Assembly: GCA_963819735.1 (NCBI GenBank)
Contig: CAWFXC010000001.1
Span: 2,480,001-2,544,000, forward strand
Source of the DNA: CAWFXC01 sp963819735
GTDB lineage: Bacteria; Actinomycetota; Acidimicrobiia; IMCC26256; DASPTH01
Direction: 5' to 3'
Length of the DNA stretch: 64,000 bases
Position 1 is the stretch's first letter, and every line of letters starts with the position of its first letter. The translations under genes and the position numbers were made by a program. Below, one piece after another: positions 56,738-64,000 of this stretch. A model generated the notes under the pieces. The model saw nothing but the letters and a program-made list of their open reading frames with translations. It made no database searches and was not told where the DNA came from.

Positions 56738-58256
56738 TCAGAACCCAATGGTCGACTGCGCGGCCGCCGCTTTGATCGCGGGTGCGTCGGCCGACAGGAC
56801 GAAGCCTGCCTTCACTGCTTTGTCAGTCGCGACGTCCCATGCTTTCACGAACGCGGCGTGGGTGGGGTAGGCCGCGGCGAGGTGCGCGGCGGTGAACGGC
56901 GTGGTGGTGCCGAACAGGAAGCAGAAGCTGTTCCCGGTCTGGCCCAGGCCCGACAGCGTGGCGATCGGCGCGTCGACCTGCGGGGTGCGGATCCCGCCGC
57001 GCGCGATGCCGTTGGCGTCGACCGCGAACGCGTTCGTCGAGTTGGCGGCAACCTGTAGGCGCGGCGCGCGCGGCGGTGGCGCACCGGTGCGGACCCAGCG
57101 GTTCAACGCCGAGACCGCGGCGCGCGCCACGTAGGTGACCGGTCCCGCGTTGATCGGCTTGGCGCAGTCGACGACGCCGGGGTAGGGCGAGCTGACGGTC
57201 TTGATCATCGTGTTGAAGAGCGCGACGTCGGCGTGGCCGTCTCCCGTGTCCTGCTGCCCGATGCCCAACCCGTAGGTGTCGTAGTGCGAGCCGCCGGCGA
57301 TCTCCCAGTCGCGGAAGTACGCGGAGTCGGGCTGACGCGCCGTGAGGTAGCCGAGGGAGAAGAGATCCGGTTCGGTGGTGAGTACGAGCACGGGCAGGTG
57401 GAGATCGGATCGGATGTGTACGCCGGCGGCGGGGGCGCTATTGGCTGCGTTGCCGTTGAACGGGGCCGCGTGGCCGGCGCGGCTCTGGATCAGGAAGCCG
57501 TCGAACAGCTTCGTCGTCTTCGCCAACGCGTCGGCGTAGCTCGTGAGGTAGAACGCCGACTGCGACTGGCCGACCGCGATCAACCGCTTCGGCCGTAGAC
57601 CGCCGAGCACGACGCGGCGGGTCCTTCCGCACCGCCTGCGCGGCCTGCGAGTAGATGTCGTAGGAGAACGCATCCCCCGGGTGGATGAGCGGGCCGTACC
57701 GGACGGGATCGGCGTTCTTGAGCTCCTGCAGCGCGATCAGCGGATTCGATCCGCCTTCGATGCCGAGCTTCTGCGCGGTGACGCCGACCCACGCCATGCC
57801 CTCACGGATCTGCTCGACGTGGCTCGTCGCCCAGTCGGGCCCGGCATCGAGCTGGCCGCTCACGTTGAGCCACTCGACATTGACCGTGCCGTCGAACTTC
57901 GCGGGATCGATCGGGCGGTAGACGATGATGCGGGTCTCGTAGGGCGCGGGCGCGTCGGGGGTGACGGTCCACTTGCCGTCGTTGCCCAGCGGCGCCGCAC
58001 TCGAATACGAGTGCGCGGTCCCCGAGATGAAGTACTCGGCCTGCTCGTACCCGACACTGGCGAGGTCGAAGCTGGTGGTCTGCACCACGATCTTGCCCTT
58101 GCCGGTGGTGGTGATCGGGCCGACGACGGTCGGGACCGGAACCGGGGAGCTCGCCGCCGCGGGCGCCGCCTGCGCGACGGGGATCGAGGTCGGGGCCACG
58201 AGGCTCCCGAGGCCGATCAGGGCGACGACGACGCCGATGAAACCGCGGTGGTGCAC
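56738..58256 (-). CDS. Alpha/beta hydrolase domain protein (PF20091 type), exported paralogue; frameshifted
   Basis: The corrected protein of about 505 residues has a signal peptide (GFIGVVVALIGLGSLVAPTSIPVAQA) and otherwise follows the neighbouring paralogue: VGYEQAEYFISGTAHSY, TRIIVYRPIDPAKFDGTVNVEWLNVSGQ, nucleophile GQSQSAFYLTSY, EPDLFSLGYLTARQPD. One extra base in GGG 57619-57621 breaks the frame before RRVVLGGLRPKRLIAVGQSQ. GTG start at 58256. An extracellular esterase/lactonase role is inferred. Confidence 0.82.
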
Positions 58257-58283
58257 GTTCCCCCGGGAAGGTGGTTGGGAGCT

Positions 58284-58751
58284 CTAGGCCGGGGGTGACG
58301 CTACGCGCCCGTCTTCGATCCGGGCCTTCAGCCGCTTCAGGTTGCCGCTCCAGATCCGGTGCAGCACCGGGCCGCCGATCTGCTCGCCCACGACACTGCC
58401 CAGCCACCACGGGAACCGCAGCGTCTCCGCCCAGGAGAAGTCGGTGGCGCTCCCGTCGCCGAGCGGGCGGAGCCGGAACTCGCCCACGCCGGTGACCGCG
58501 CCCCGGTGCTCGATGCCCATGGCCACCCCGGGCTCCCATTTCGTCACCGCGAAGTGGTCGGTGGTGGACAGGGGCCCGACGCGGGTCAGGCAGTCGAACT
58601 CGGCGCCCACCCCGGCGTGCTGCGCGGTGCGGAACGTGATGCGCTCGGCATCGAGCATCCACTCGGTGTGTGACTCGATCCGCTCCACCGCGGCCCACAC
58701 GTCGGCGGGCGATGCGGCGATCGTGATGCCCACTTTGATCGTCACGCTCAT
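58284..58751 (-). CDS. SRPBCC (polyketide cyclase/START-like) family protein
   Basis: The 155-residue protein begins MSVTIKVGITIAASPADVWAAVERIESHTEWM, the opening strand and helix of SRPBCC ligand-binding folds, with TDHFAVTKWEPGVAMGIEHRG, FSWAETLRFPWWLG and the long C-terminal helix. It probably binds a hydrophobic small molecule. Its start overlaps the galT stop (ATGA). Confidence 0.85.
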   Translation of the reverse strand: MSVTIKVGITIAASPADVWAAVERIESHTEWMLDAERITFRTAQHAGVGAEFDCLTRVGPLSTTDHFAVTKWEPGVAMGIEHRGAVTGVGEFRLRPLGDGSATDFSWAETLRFPWWLGSVVGEQIGGPVLHRIWSGNLKRLKARIEDGRVASPPA

Positions 58752-59677
58752 GTTTTGGTGTCGCGCAACGCGGCGGCGGCCTGCTCCGGCGGGGCCGAAT
58801 TCACGAGGATGCCGGTGGCCAGTTCGAACCCGGCCACGATCGACACGCGGGGTACGACGTCGACGTACCAGTGGAACGGCGCGCGCGCAGGCGGCGCGGT
58901 GTGCACGACGACGTTGTACGGCACGTCGCCGAGCGCGGCCGCGAGGCGGCGCACCGCGTCGCGCACCGACACCGCGACTGCCGCCAGGACGTCGTCGTCG
59001 GCGTCGTGGAAGCACGCGCCGGCCGCCGAGTGCGCGACCCGCATGAAGTAGGGCGACGGCGACGCCCGCGGGCACCAGAGCGACGCCGGCGCATCGGTCA
59101 CGAGGTACGACGGGTCGGCCGCGTCGGCGGCCACGAGATCGTGGTGCGCGAGACACGTGCGCTCGAGCGCCGCCTCCACCGCGCGGGGGACGCGGTCGAG
59201 CGCGAACACCTGCGCGTGAGGGTGGGCAATCGACGCCCCCGCCCCGCGGAGGTGGTTGAGGATCGCGAACGCGAACGCGTGGCCGGCGGCAAGGTGCGTG
59301 CGCACGCGGTCGCGCAGCACGGTGACCACCTGCACCGCCTCGCGGTCGTCGAGTTGCGCGAACGAACGGTGATCGGGGGAGAGCACGACGACCTCGTGCA
59401 CCCCGCTCGCGCCCGATCCGTCGTCGGTGCCGTCGACGATGGGGTAGAGGTTCGGGACCACCCGGACCTCCCACCCCGGCGTGTCGGGGTCGCCGGGGCC
59501 CGCCCGGGCGACTTCGGGTGGGGTCATCGCCTCGGATCCGGGACAGAACGGGCACTCCGGCCGCAGCCCTTCGGAATCCTGCTCGGCCGAACGATCGAAG
59601 GTGACAGGGCGGGCGGCACGACCGGCGGCGACGATCACGTCGTGCCCGCTCAGGGGGTCGTGGCGGAGCTCCGACAT
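58748..59677 (-). CDS. galT: Galactose-1-phosphate uridylyltransferase family protein
   Basis: The 309-residue HIT-superfamily protein has RPECPFCPGSEAMTP (zinc Cys pair), VRVVPNLYPIV, HEVVVLSPDHRSFAQLDD, FAILNHLRGAGASIAHPHAQVFALD with the nucleophile HxHxQ, and PFHWYVDVVPR. These match GalT and related nucleotidyltransferases. The canonical role moves UMP between glucose-1-P and galactose-1-P; no galK or galE is adjacent, so a related role is possible. Confidence 0.82.
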   Translation of the reverse strand: MSELRHDPLSGHDVIVAAGRAARPVTFDRSAEQDSEGLRPECPFCPGSEAMTPPEVARAGPGDPDTPGWEVRVVPNLYPIVDGTDDGSGASGVHEVVVLSPDHRSFAQLDDREAVQVVTVLRDRVRTHLAAGHAFAFAILNHLRGAGASIAHPHAQVFALDRVPRAVEAALERTCLAHHDLVAADAADPSYLVTDAPASLWCPRASPSPYFMRVAHSAAGACFHDADDDVLAAVAVSVRDAVRRLAAALGDVPYNVVVHTAPPARAPFHWYVDVVPRVSIVAGFELATGILVNSAPPEQAAAALRDTKT

Positions 59678-59729
59678 TGCGATCAGGTTACGCGCGGGCC
59701 CCCGTGACGGGGTTCGGCCGGTCAGCCCG

Positions 59730-59735
59730 TAAATT
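59730..59735 (+). promoter_or_regulatory. Candidate -10 box (TAAATT) before the flavoprotein gene at 59744
   Basis: TAAATT, the most AT-rich hexamer nearby, lies eight bases before the GTG start; no ribosome site is present. The layout suggests a leaderless transcript. Confidence 0.4.
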
Positions 59736-59743
59736 CATCGACT

Positions 59744-61099
59744 GTGCCGAGTCTCGTGATCCTGGGTGGTGGTCCCGCGGGCAACACCTGCGCGACCGTC
59801 GCCGCCACCCTCGGTGCCGAGGTCACGCTGATCGAGCGGGACATCGTCGGGGGTGCGGCCCACCTCTGGGACTGCATCCCGTCGAAGGCGTTGATCGCCA
59901 CCGGCGGCGAGCTGGTCGAGCTCGGCCGGGCGCACACCATGGGTCTCTCCGCCCAGGGCCACCTCGACATCGACGCGCTGCGCGAACGGGTGGCGTCGAT
60001 CGAGGACCGGTTGCACCACCTGATCACCACGCAGCTCGCGTCGCAGCAGGTGCGCGTCATCCGCGGCACCGGCGAGCTCAAGGGTCCGCACGAGGTGGTG
60101 ATCGACACGCACGGTGTGATCGAGGAGGTGTCGGCCGACTTCATCCTCGTCGCCACCGGTTCCCGTCCGCGTGTGCCGGCTTTCGTCGCCGTCGACCACG
60201 ACCGCATCCTCACGACGCGTGACGCGTACCCGCCGCCCGAGATCCCCGAGCACGCGATCGTGATCGGTTCCGGCGTGACCGGCGTCGAGTTCACCCACCT
60301 GTTCGACTCGCTCGGGTCGCGGGTCACGCTGCTGGTCTCGCGTCAGCAGGTGCTGCCGATCAAGGACGCCGAAGTGGCATCGGTGTTGGAGGACGCGTTC
60401 CTCGAGCGCGGGATCACCCTGCTCAAGGGCGCGCGGGCGAGCGCGGTGGAGCGCGACGACGACGTCGTGCGCGTGCGCTGCGAGGACGGTCGCGTGATCG
60501 AGGGTTCGCACGCGTTGCTGGCCGTCGGGTCGATTCCCAACAGCGAGAACATGGGTCTCGACAGCGCCGGGGTCGAGGTCGACGCCGGCGGCTACATCCC
60601 GGTGAACCACAACTGCCTGTCGAACGTCGGCCACATCTACGCGGCGGGCGACGTGTCGGGGAAGCTGCCGTTGTCGTCGGTGGCCGCGATGCAGGGCCGC
60701 AAGATCGCCGAGCACCTCATGGGCCTGCACAACCGGCCCCACCGCCACCTCGACTACGACAAGGCGGCATCGGCGGTGTTCACCGATCCCGAGATCGCCG
60801 ACGTCGGTCTGGCCGAGGCCGAGGCGTTCTCCGAGGGGCGCAAGATCCGGGTGACCAAGGTGCCGTTCACCGCGAACGCGAAGGCGCTCATCAAGGGCGA
60901 CCCGCGCGGTTTCGTGAAGATCATCTCCGATCCCGCGACCGGCGTCGTGCTCGGGGGTTCGATCGTCGGGCGCAACGCGGCCGAACTGATCAGCGTGCTC
61001 GCACTCGCGGTCACCAACCACCTGCGGGTCGACGACATCGTCGACTCGTTGCTCGTGCACCCCTCGCTCGCCGAGTTGCTCGCCGACGCCGCCAGCTGA
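59744..61099 (+). CDS. LpdA-like FAD pyridine-nucleotide oxidoreductase lacking the redox disulphide
   Basis: The 451-residue protein follows lipoamide dehydrogenase architecture: FAD motif VILGGGPAGNTCA, NAD motif IVIGSGVTGVEFTHLFDSLGSRV, YAAGDVSGKLPLSSVAAMQG and C-terminal LLVHPSLAELL. The redox loop reads GGAAHLWDCIPSK: only the second Cys (Cys44) remains and the first is Ala39. This matches mycobacterial LpdA (Rv3303c), which is a quinone reductase rather than a lipoamide dehydrogenase. A quinone reductase or related role is therefore more likely here. Confidence 0.85.
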   Translation: MPSLVILGGGPAGNTCATVAATLGAEVTLIERDIVGGAAHLWDCIPSKALIATGGELVELGRAHTMGLSAQGHLDIDALRERVASIEDRLHHLITTQLASQQVRVIRGTGELKGPHEVVIDTHGVIEEVSADFILVATGSRPRVPAFVAVDHDRILTTRDAYPPPEIPEHAIVIGSGVTGVEFTHLFDSLGSRVTLLVSRQQVLPIKDAEVASVLEDAFLERGITLLKGARASAVERDDDVVRVRCEDGRVIEGSHALLAVGSIPNSENMGLDSAGVEVDAGGYIPVNHNCLSNVGHIYAAGDVSGKLPLSSVAAMQGRKIAEHLMGLHNRPHRHLDYDKAASAVFTDPEIADVGLAEAEAFSEGRKIRVTKVPFTANAKALIKGDPRGFVKIISDPATGVVLGGSIVGRNAAELISVLALAVTNHLRVDDIVDSLLVHPSLAELLADAAS

Positions 61100-61174
61100 G
61101 CGCCGGGCCGTCGCGCGCGAGCCGCGCGAACCGGGAAATCGGGCGCCTCGGGCCGTTCCCGCGCGCGTGGCCCC

Positions 61175-61180
61175 TACGCT
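61175..61180 (+). promoter_or_regulatory. -10 box TACGCT, six bases before the small gene at 61187
   Basis: TACGCT is followed by GCGGTC and ATG, the exact spacing expected when transcription starts at the A of the start codon. It supports the small downstream gene as real. Confidence 0.5.
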
Positions 61181-61186
61181 GCGGTC

Positions 61187-61300
61187 ATGGCCAAACAGAA
61201 GAAGCCCGGTGACGGCAGCACGCCCACCGGAAGTCCTGAAGGTCCCCCCGGCAAGAAGCAGCGGCGGAAGGCCCGCAAGAACAGCAAGAACCACCGGTAA
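61187..61300 (+). CDS. Small, highly basic protein (37 aa)
   Basis: ATG to TAA encodes MAKQKKPGDGSTPTGSP, a short Pro/Gly linker, and the tail KKQRRKARKNSKNHR. About 14 of 37 residues are Lys or Arg. The composition resembles small nucleic-acid- or ribosome-associated basic proteins; I recognise no family. Support comes from the leaderless -10 box directly upstream and clean boundaries between larger genes. It could still be a chance frame. Confidence 0.5.
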   Translation: MAKQKKPGDGSTPTGSPEGPPGKKQRRKARKNSKNHR

Positions 61301-61366
61301 CCGGTAGCCCGGATCGTTGGGCGGGGGCGGCACGAGGCCGCCGAGGCACCGGTGAGACGGCTCGGG

Positions 61367-63140
61367 TTACTCGATGACCACGAGCACGTCGCCGGTGCCC
61401 ACCGTGTCGCCTTCACCCACCCGGATCTCCTTGACCGTGCCCGCGGTCTCGGCGTTGATGTGGTTCTCCATCTTCATCGCCTCGAGCACCAGCACCGCCT
61501 GACCGGTTTCGACCGCGTCGCCCACCGCGACGAGCACCTTCACGATCGTGCCCTGCATCGGCGCGCTGATCGTGCCGCTCCCGGCACCACCGCCGGCGGC
61601 CGCCGCGCCCGGGCACGGGCGCGCCGTGCGCCGCTTCGGCGCCGGTGCACCGGCCGGTGACTCGGGTACCCACACCTTCACGGTGAAGCGCTTGCCGTCG
61701 ACCTCGACCGGCACCGTGCGCGCGACGAGCGGCTCGGCTTCGTCTTCGCCGTCGGCGGTGGTCGCGGGCACCGGGGCCGTCACCGCGGCGGCGAACTCGG
61801 CGGCGTCGACTTCGTCCTCGACCCACTTGGTCGAGTGTGCGACGGCCGCGAAGTCGGGGTGCGACAACAGCGCCCGGTGCGCGGGGATCGTGGTGCTGAC
61901 ACCGGTGATCTCGAACTCGTCGAGCGCGCGCAGCATGCGCCGGCGGGCGTGCTCGCGATCGGGGCCCCACACAACGAGCTTCCCGACCAGGTTGTCGTAG
62001 TGCTGCGACACGGTGTCGCCCTCGCGCGTAGCCGCCGTCCCAGCGCACACCCGGGCCGCCGGGGAGGCGCAGGTGCGTGATCACACCGGGGGAGGGGAGG
62101 AAGCCCTTGGCCGGGTCCTCGGCGTTGATGCGGCACTCGATCGAATGGCCGTGGTGCTCGATGTCGTCCTGCGTGAACGAGAGCGGCTCGCCCGACGCGA
62201 CCCGCAGCTGCTCGGCGACGAGGTCGAGCGACGTGACCATCTCGGTGACGCAGTGCTCCACCTGCAGGCGGGTGTTCATCTCGAGGAACCAGAACTCGCC
62301 GTCCTGGTACAGACACTCCACGGTGCCTGCGTTCACGTAGCCACACGCGCGGGCCACCTTGACCGCGGCTTCGTTCATCGCCGCGCGCACGTCGTCGCCG
62401 AGGTTGCCCGCCGGGCTCTCCTCGATGAGCTTCTGGTGCCGGCGTTGCGTGGAGCAGTCGCGCTCGCCGAGCGACACGACGTTGCCGTGCGTGTCGGCGA
62501 ACACCTGCAGCTCGATGTGACGCGGCTTGGTGAGGTAGCGCTCGATGTAGCACTCGTCGCGGCCGAAGTAGGCCAGCGCCTCGCGTTGGGCCGACTCGAA
62601 GGCTTCGGCGGCCTCGGCCGCGCTGCCCGCGATCTTGAGCCCCTTGCCGCCACCGCCGTACGCGGCCTTGATCGCGATCGGCCAGCCGAACTCCTCGCCG
62701 AAGGCCACGATCTCCGCCGCGTCCTGGATCGGTTCGAGCGTGCCCGGCACCGCGAGCACGTCGGCTGCTGCGGCGGCCTTCCGGGACGAGATCTTGTCGC
62801 CCATGATCTCGATGGCCTCGGGGGGCGGTCCGATCCAGGCCACCCCGCGCGCGGTGATCGTGCGGGCGAAGTCGGCGTTCTCGGAGAAGAAGCCGTACCC
62901 GGGGTGCACCGCCTCGGCGCCACTGCGCTCGATCGCGTCGAGGATGGCCTCGGTGTTGAGATAGCTCTCGGCCGCGGTCTGGCCGCCGAGCGCGTAGGCC
63001 TCGTCGGCGTAGCGAACGTGGAGGGCGTCGCGGTCGAGCTCGGAGTAGACCGCGACGGTGGCGATCCCGAGCTCGCGACACGTGCGCATGACCCGCACCG
63101 CGATCTCTCCGCGGTTGGCGATGAGGACTTTGGAGAACAC
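61367..63140 (-). CDS. Acyl-CoA carboxylase alpha subunit (biotin carboxylase plus BCCP); frameshifted
   Basis: The corrected protein has about 590 residues. The biotin carboxylase part shows VLIANRGEIAVRVMRTCRELG, HPGYGFFSENADFA, the ATP-grasp KAAYGGGGKG, RDCSTQRRHQKLIEE and FLEMNTRLQVEHCVTEM; the C-terminal biotin carrier domain carries the biotinylated lysine in EAMKMENHI. It supplies carboxybiotin for acetyl- or propionyl-CoA carboxylation. One extra base at about 62023-62027 breaks the frame; removal gives GGYAEGDTVSQHYDNL. The GTG start at 63140 faces birA, whose product attaches the biotin. Confidence 0.94.
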
Positions 63141-63262
63141 GGCCCCTCTTCGATGGTCGGGGCCCGATTCCGGGCCGGGACGCACTGGCGCACGCACTTT
63201 ACGAGAACACGGGGAGGAGCACGGAACCCCGGTGCCCGGCGCGACCCGCCGACCCGCGCCCG

Positions 63263-63268
63263 TATCCT
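63263..63268 (+). promoter_or_regulatory. -10 box TATCCT, six bases before birA
   Basis: TATCCT is followed by GCGGCG and the GTG at 63275, again the leaderless spacing. Confidence 0.45.
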
Positions 63269-63274
63269 GCGGCG

Positions 63275-64000
63275 GTGCCCGGACCGACCCGTACCTCCGA
63301 GCTCGGGCGTTGGCGGATCGAGTGGTTCGACGAGCTCGATTCGACCAACCGGTACCTGCTCGGAGCGGCCCGGGCGGGTGCTGCGGATGGCCTCGTGATC
63401 GTGGCCGACCACCAGACCGAGGGCCGGGGCCGGCTCGACCGGCGGTGGGAGGCACCGCCGGGTTCGTCGCTCCTGGTGTCGGTGCTGCTGCGGGTGGCGG
63501 GCGAGGCCGACGCCCCCTCGGCGCTGATGGCGGCGGGGGTCGCGCTCGCTGACGCGGTCGAATCGACGGCGACGATTGCGGTGGGGTTGAAGTGGCCCAA
63601 CGACCTGATGGTCGCGCCCGCTGGGGGCAGCGCCGGGGGCGACCGCAAGCTCGCGGGCCTCCTCGCCGAGCGCGACGGCGACGCCTTGGTGGTCGGGGCC
63701 GGTTGCAACGTGAACTGGGAGGCGTTCCCGCCCGACGCTGGCGGAGACGTCGACCGCGTGCAACCTCGAAGCCGGGCACGCGGTCGATCGCGATGCGCTG
63801 CTCGCGGCCTACCTCACCGCTCTGGACCGCTTCCTCGCCGCGCCCGACGACGTGATGACCGCGTACCGGGCCCGCTTGGTCACCGTGGGCCGTCGCGTAC
63901 GGGTCGAGCATCCGGGCGGGGCGGTCTCACTCGGCGTCGCCGTCGAGGTTGCCGACGACGGCGCTCTCGTGGTGCAGGACGACGACGGACGCGAACTGCG
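63275..64000 (+). CDS. birA: Biotin-[acetyl-CoA-carboxylase] ligase, 3' end outside window; frameshifted
   Basis: The protein shows IEWFDELDSTNRYLL, VADHQTEGRGRLDRRWEAPPGSSLLVSVLL, VGLKWPNDLMV and KLAGLLAERDGDALVVGAGCNVNW, all biotin ligase signatures. There is no N-terminal DNA-binding domain, so it is a group I ligase without repressor function. One extra base at 63734-63737 breaks the frame; afterwards it continues LAETSTACNLEAGHAVDRDALL and into the SH3-like C-terminal domain (TVGRRVRV) up to the window edge. It is divergent from its substrate gene, the biotin carboxylase/BCCP. Confidence 0.93.
   Translation, partial: MPGPTRTSELGRWRIEWFDELDSTNRYLLGAARAGAADGLVIVADHQTEGRGRLDRRWEAPPGSSLLVSVLLRVAGEADAPSALMAAGVALADAVESTATIAVGLKWPNDLMVAPAGGSAGGDRKLAGLLAERDGDALVVGAGCNVNWEAFPPDAGGDVDRVQPRSRARGRSRCAARGLPHRSGPLPRRARRRDDRVPGPLGHRGPSRTGRASGRGGLTRRRRRGCRRRRSRGAGRRRTRTA

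Overview
The window is high-GC (about 70 % by eye), densely coded bacterial DNA with GTG/TTG starts, frequent ATGA/GTGA overlaps and TAnnnT -10 boxes directly in front of start codons. The order argS-lysA-hom-thrC-...-rho-rpmE-...-prfA-prmC-...-wecA-atpI-atpBEFHAGDC-...-murA is the one found in Actinobacteria such as Mycobacterium. The mix with bacillus-like neighbours (DUF1385, rpiB-glyA) and several lineage-type genes suggest a deep-branching actinobacterium, perhaps Acidimicrobiia. That last step is inference: there is no rRNA or tRNA in the window to settle it.

Layout. 1-4.2 kb: surface glycosylation and signalling (GT2 fragment, orphan OmpR-type regulator, GT39 mannosyltransferase-like membrane protein, exported DUF5666 protein). 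4.4-7.7 kb: a TetR regulator coupled to a substrate-binding-fold protein without signal peptide, divergent from a lipocalin-like protein; the shared intergenic region carries three copies of one 9-bp motif. 7.8-15.2 kb: two unknown proteins, then argS-lysA-hom-thrC-SDR. 15.2-26.2 kb: secreted sugar dehydrogenase, an ApgM-family protein where thrB would be expected, rho, rpmE, DUF1385, LLM flavoprotein, prfA, prmC, DUF983, nitroreductase. 26.2-30.9 kb: a protein with two RecB/Cas4-like domains, rpiB, glyA, wecA-like. 31-38.3 kb: complete F1Fo ATP synthase operon with two AtpI-like genes and a good promoter. 38.5-49.5 kb: secreted TIM-barrel protein, glpX, methyltransferases, a GT4/methyltransferase/toroid cluster, S9 peptidase, hydrolase, class III cyclase, murA (with Asp in place of the fosfomycin-target Cys). 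49.5-64 kb: GMC/gluconate-dehydrogenase-type pair, DUF2277, NifU-like, meaB, acyl-CoA enzymes, two paralogous hydrolases, SRPBCC protein, galT, an LpdA-like flavoprotein, biotin carboxylase/BCCP and birA.

Data quality matters here. About seventeen single-base frameshifts interrupt otherwise intact, mostly essential genes (lysA, thrC, rho, rpmE, atpG, glpX twice, the biotin carboxylase gene, birA and others). Nearly all are one extra G or C in or beside a short G/C stretch. They are best read as sequencing or assembly errors, so I give each gene its full corrected extent and name the indel position. I found no mobile element, prophage, CRISPR array or defence island. The most interesting signals are the non-canonical homoserine-kinase candidate, a 46-bp palindromic repeat at two convergent gene ends, a putative TetR operator set, the tandem Cas4-like protein, and a recurring leaderless-promoter signature.
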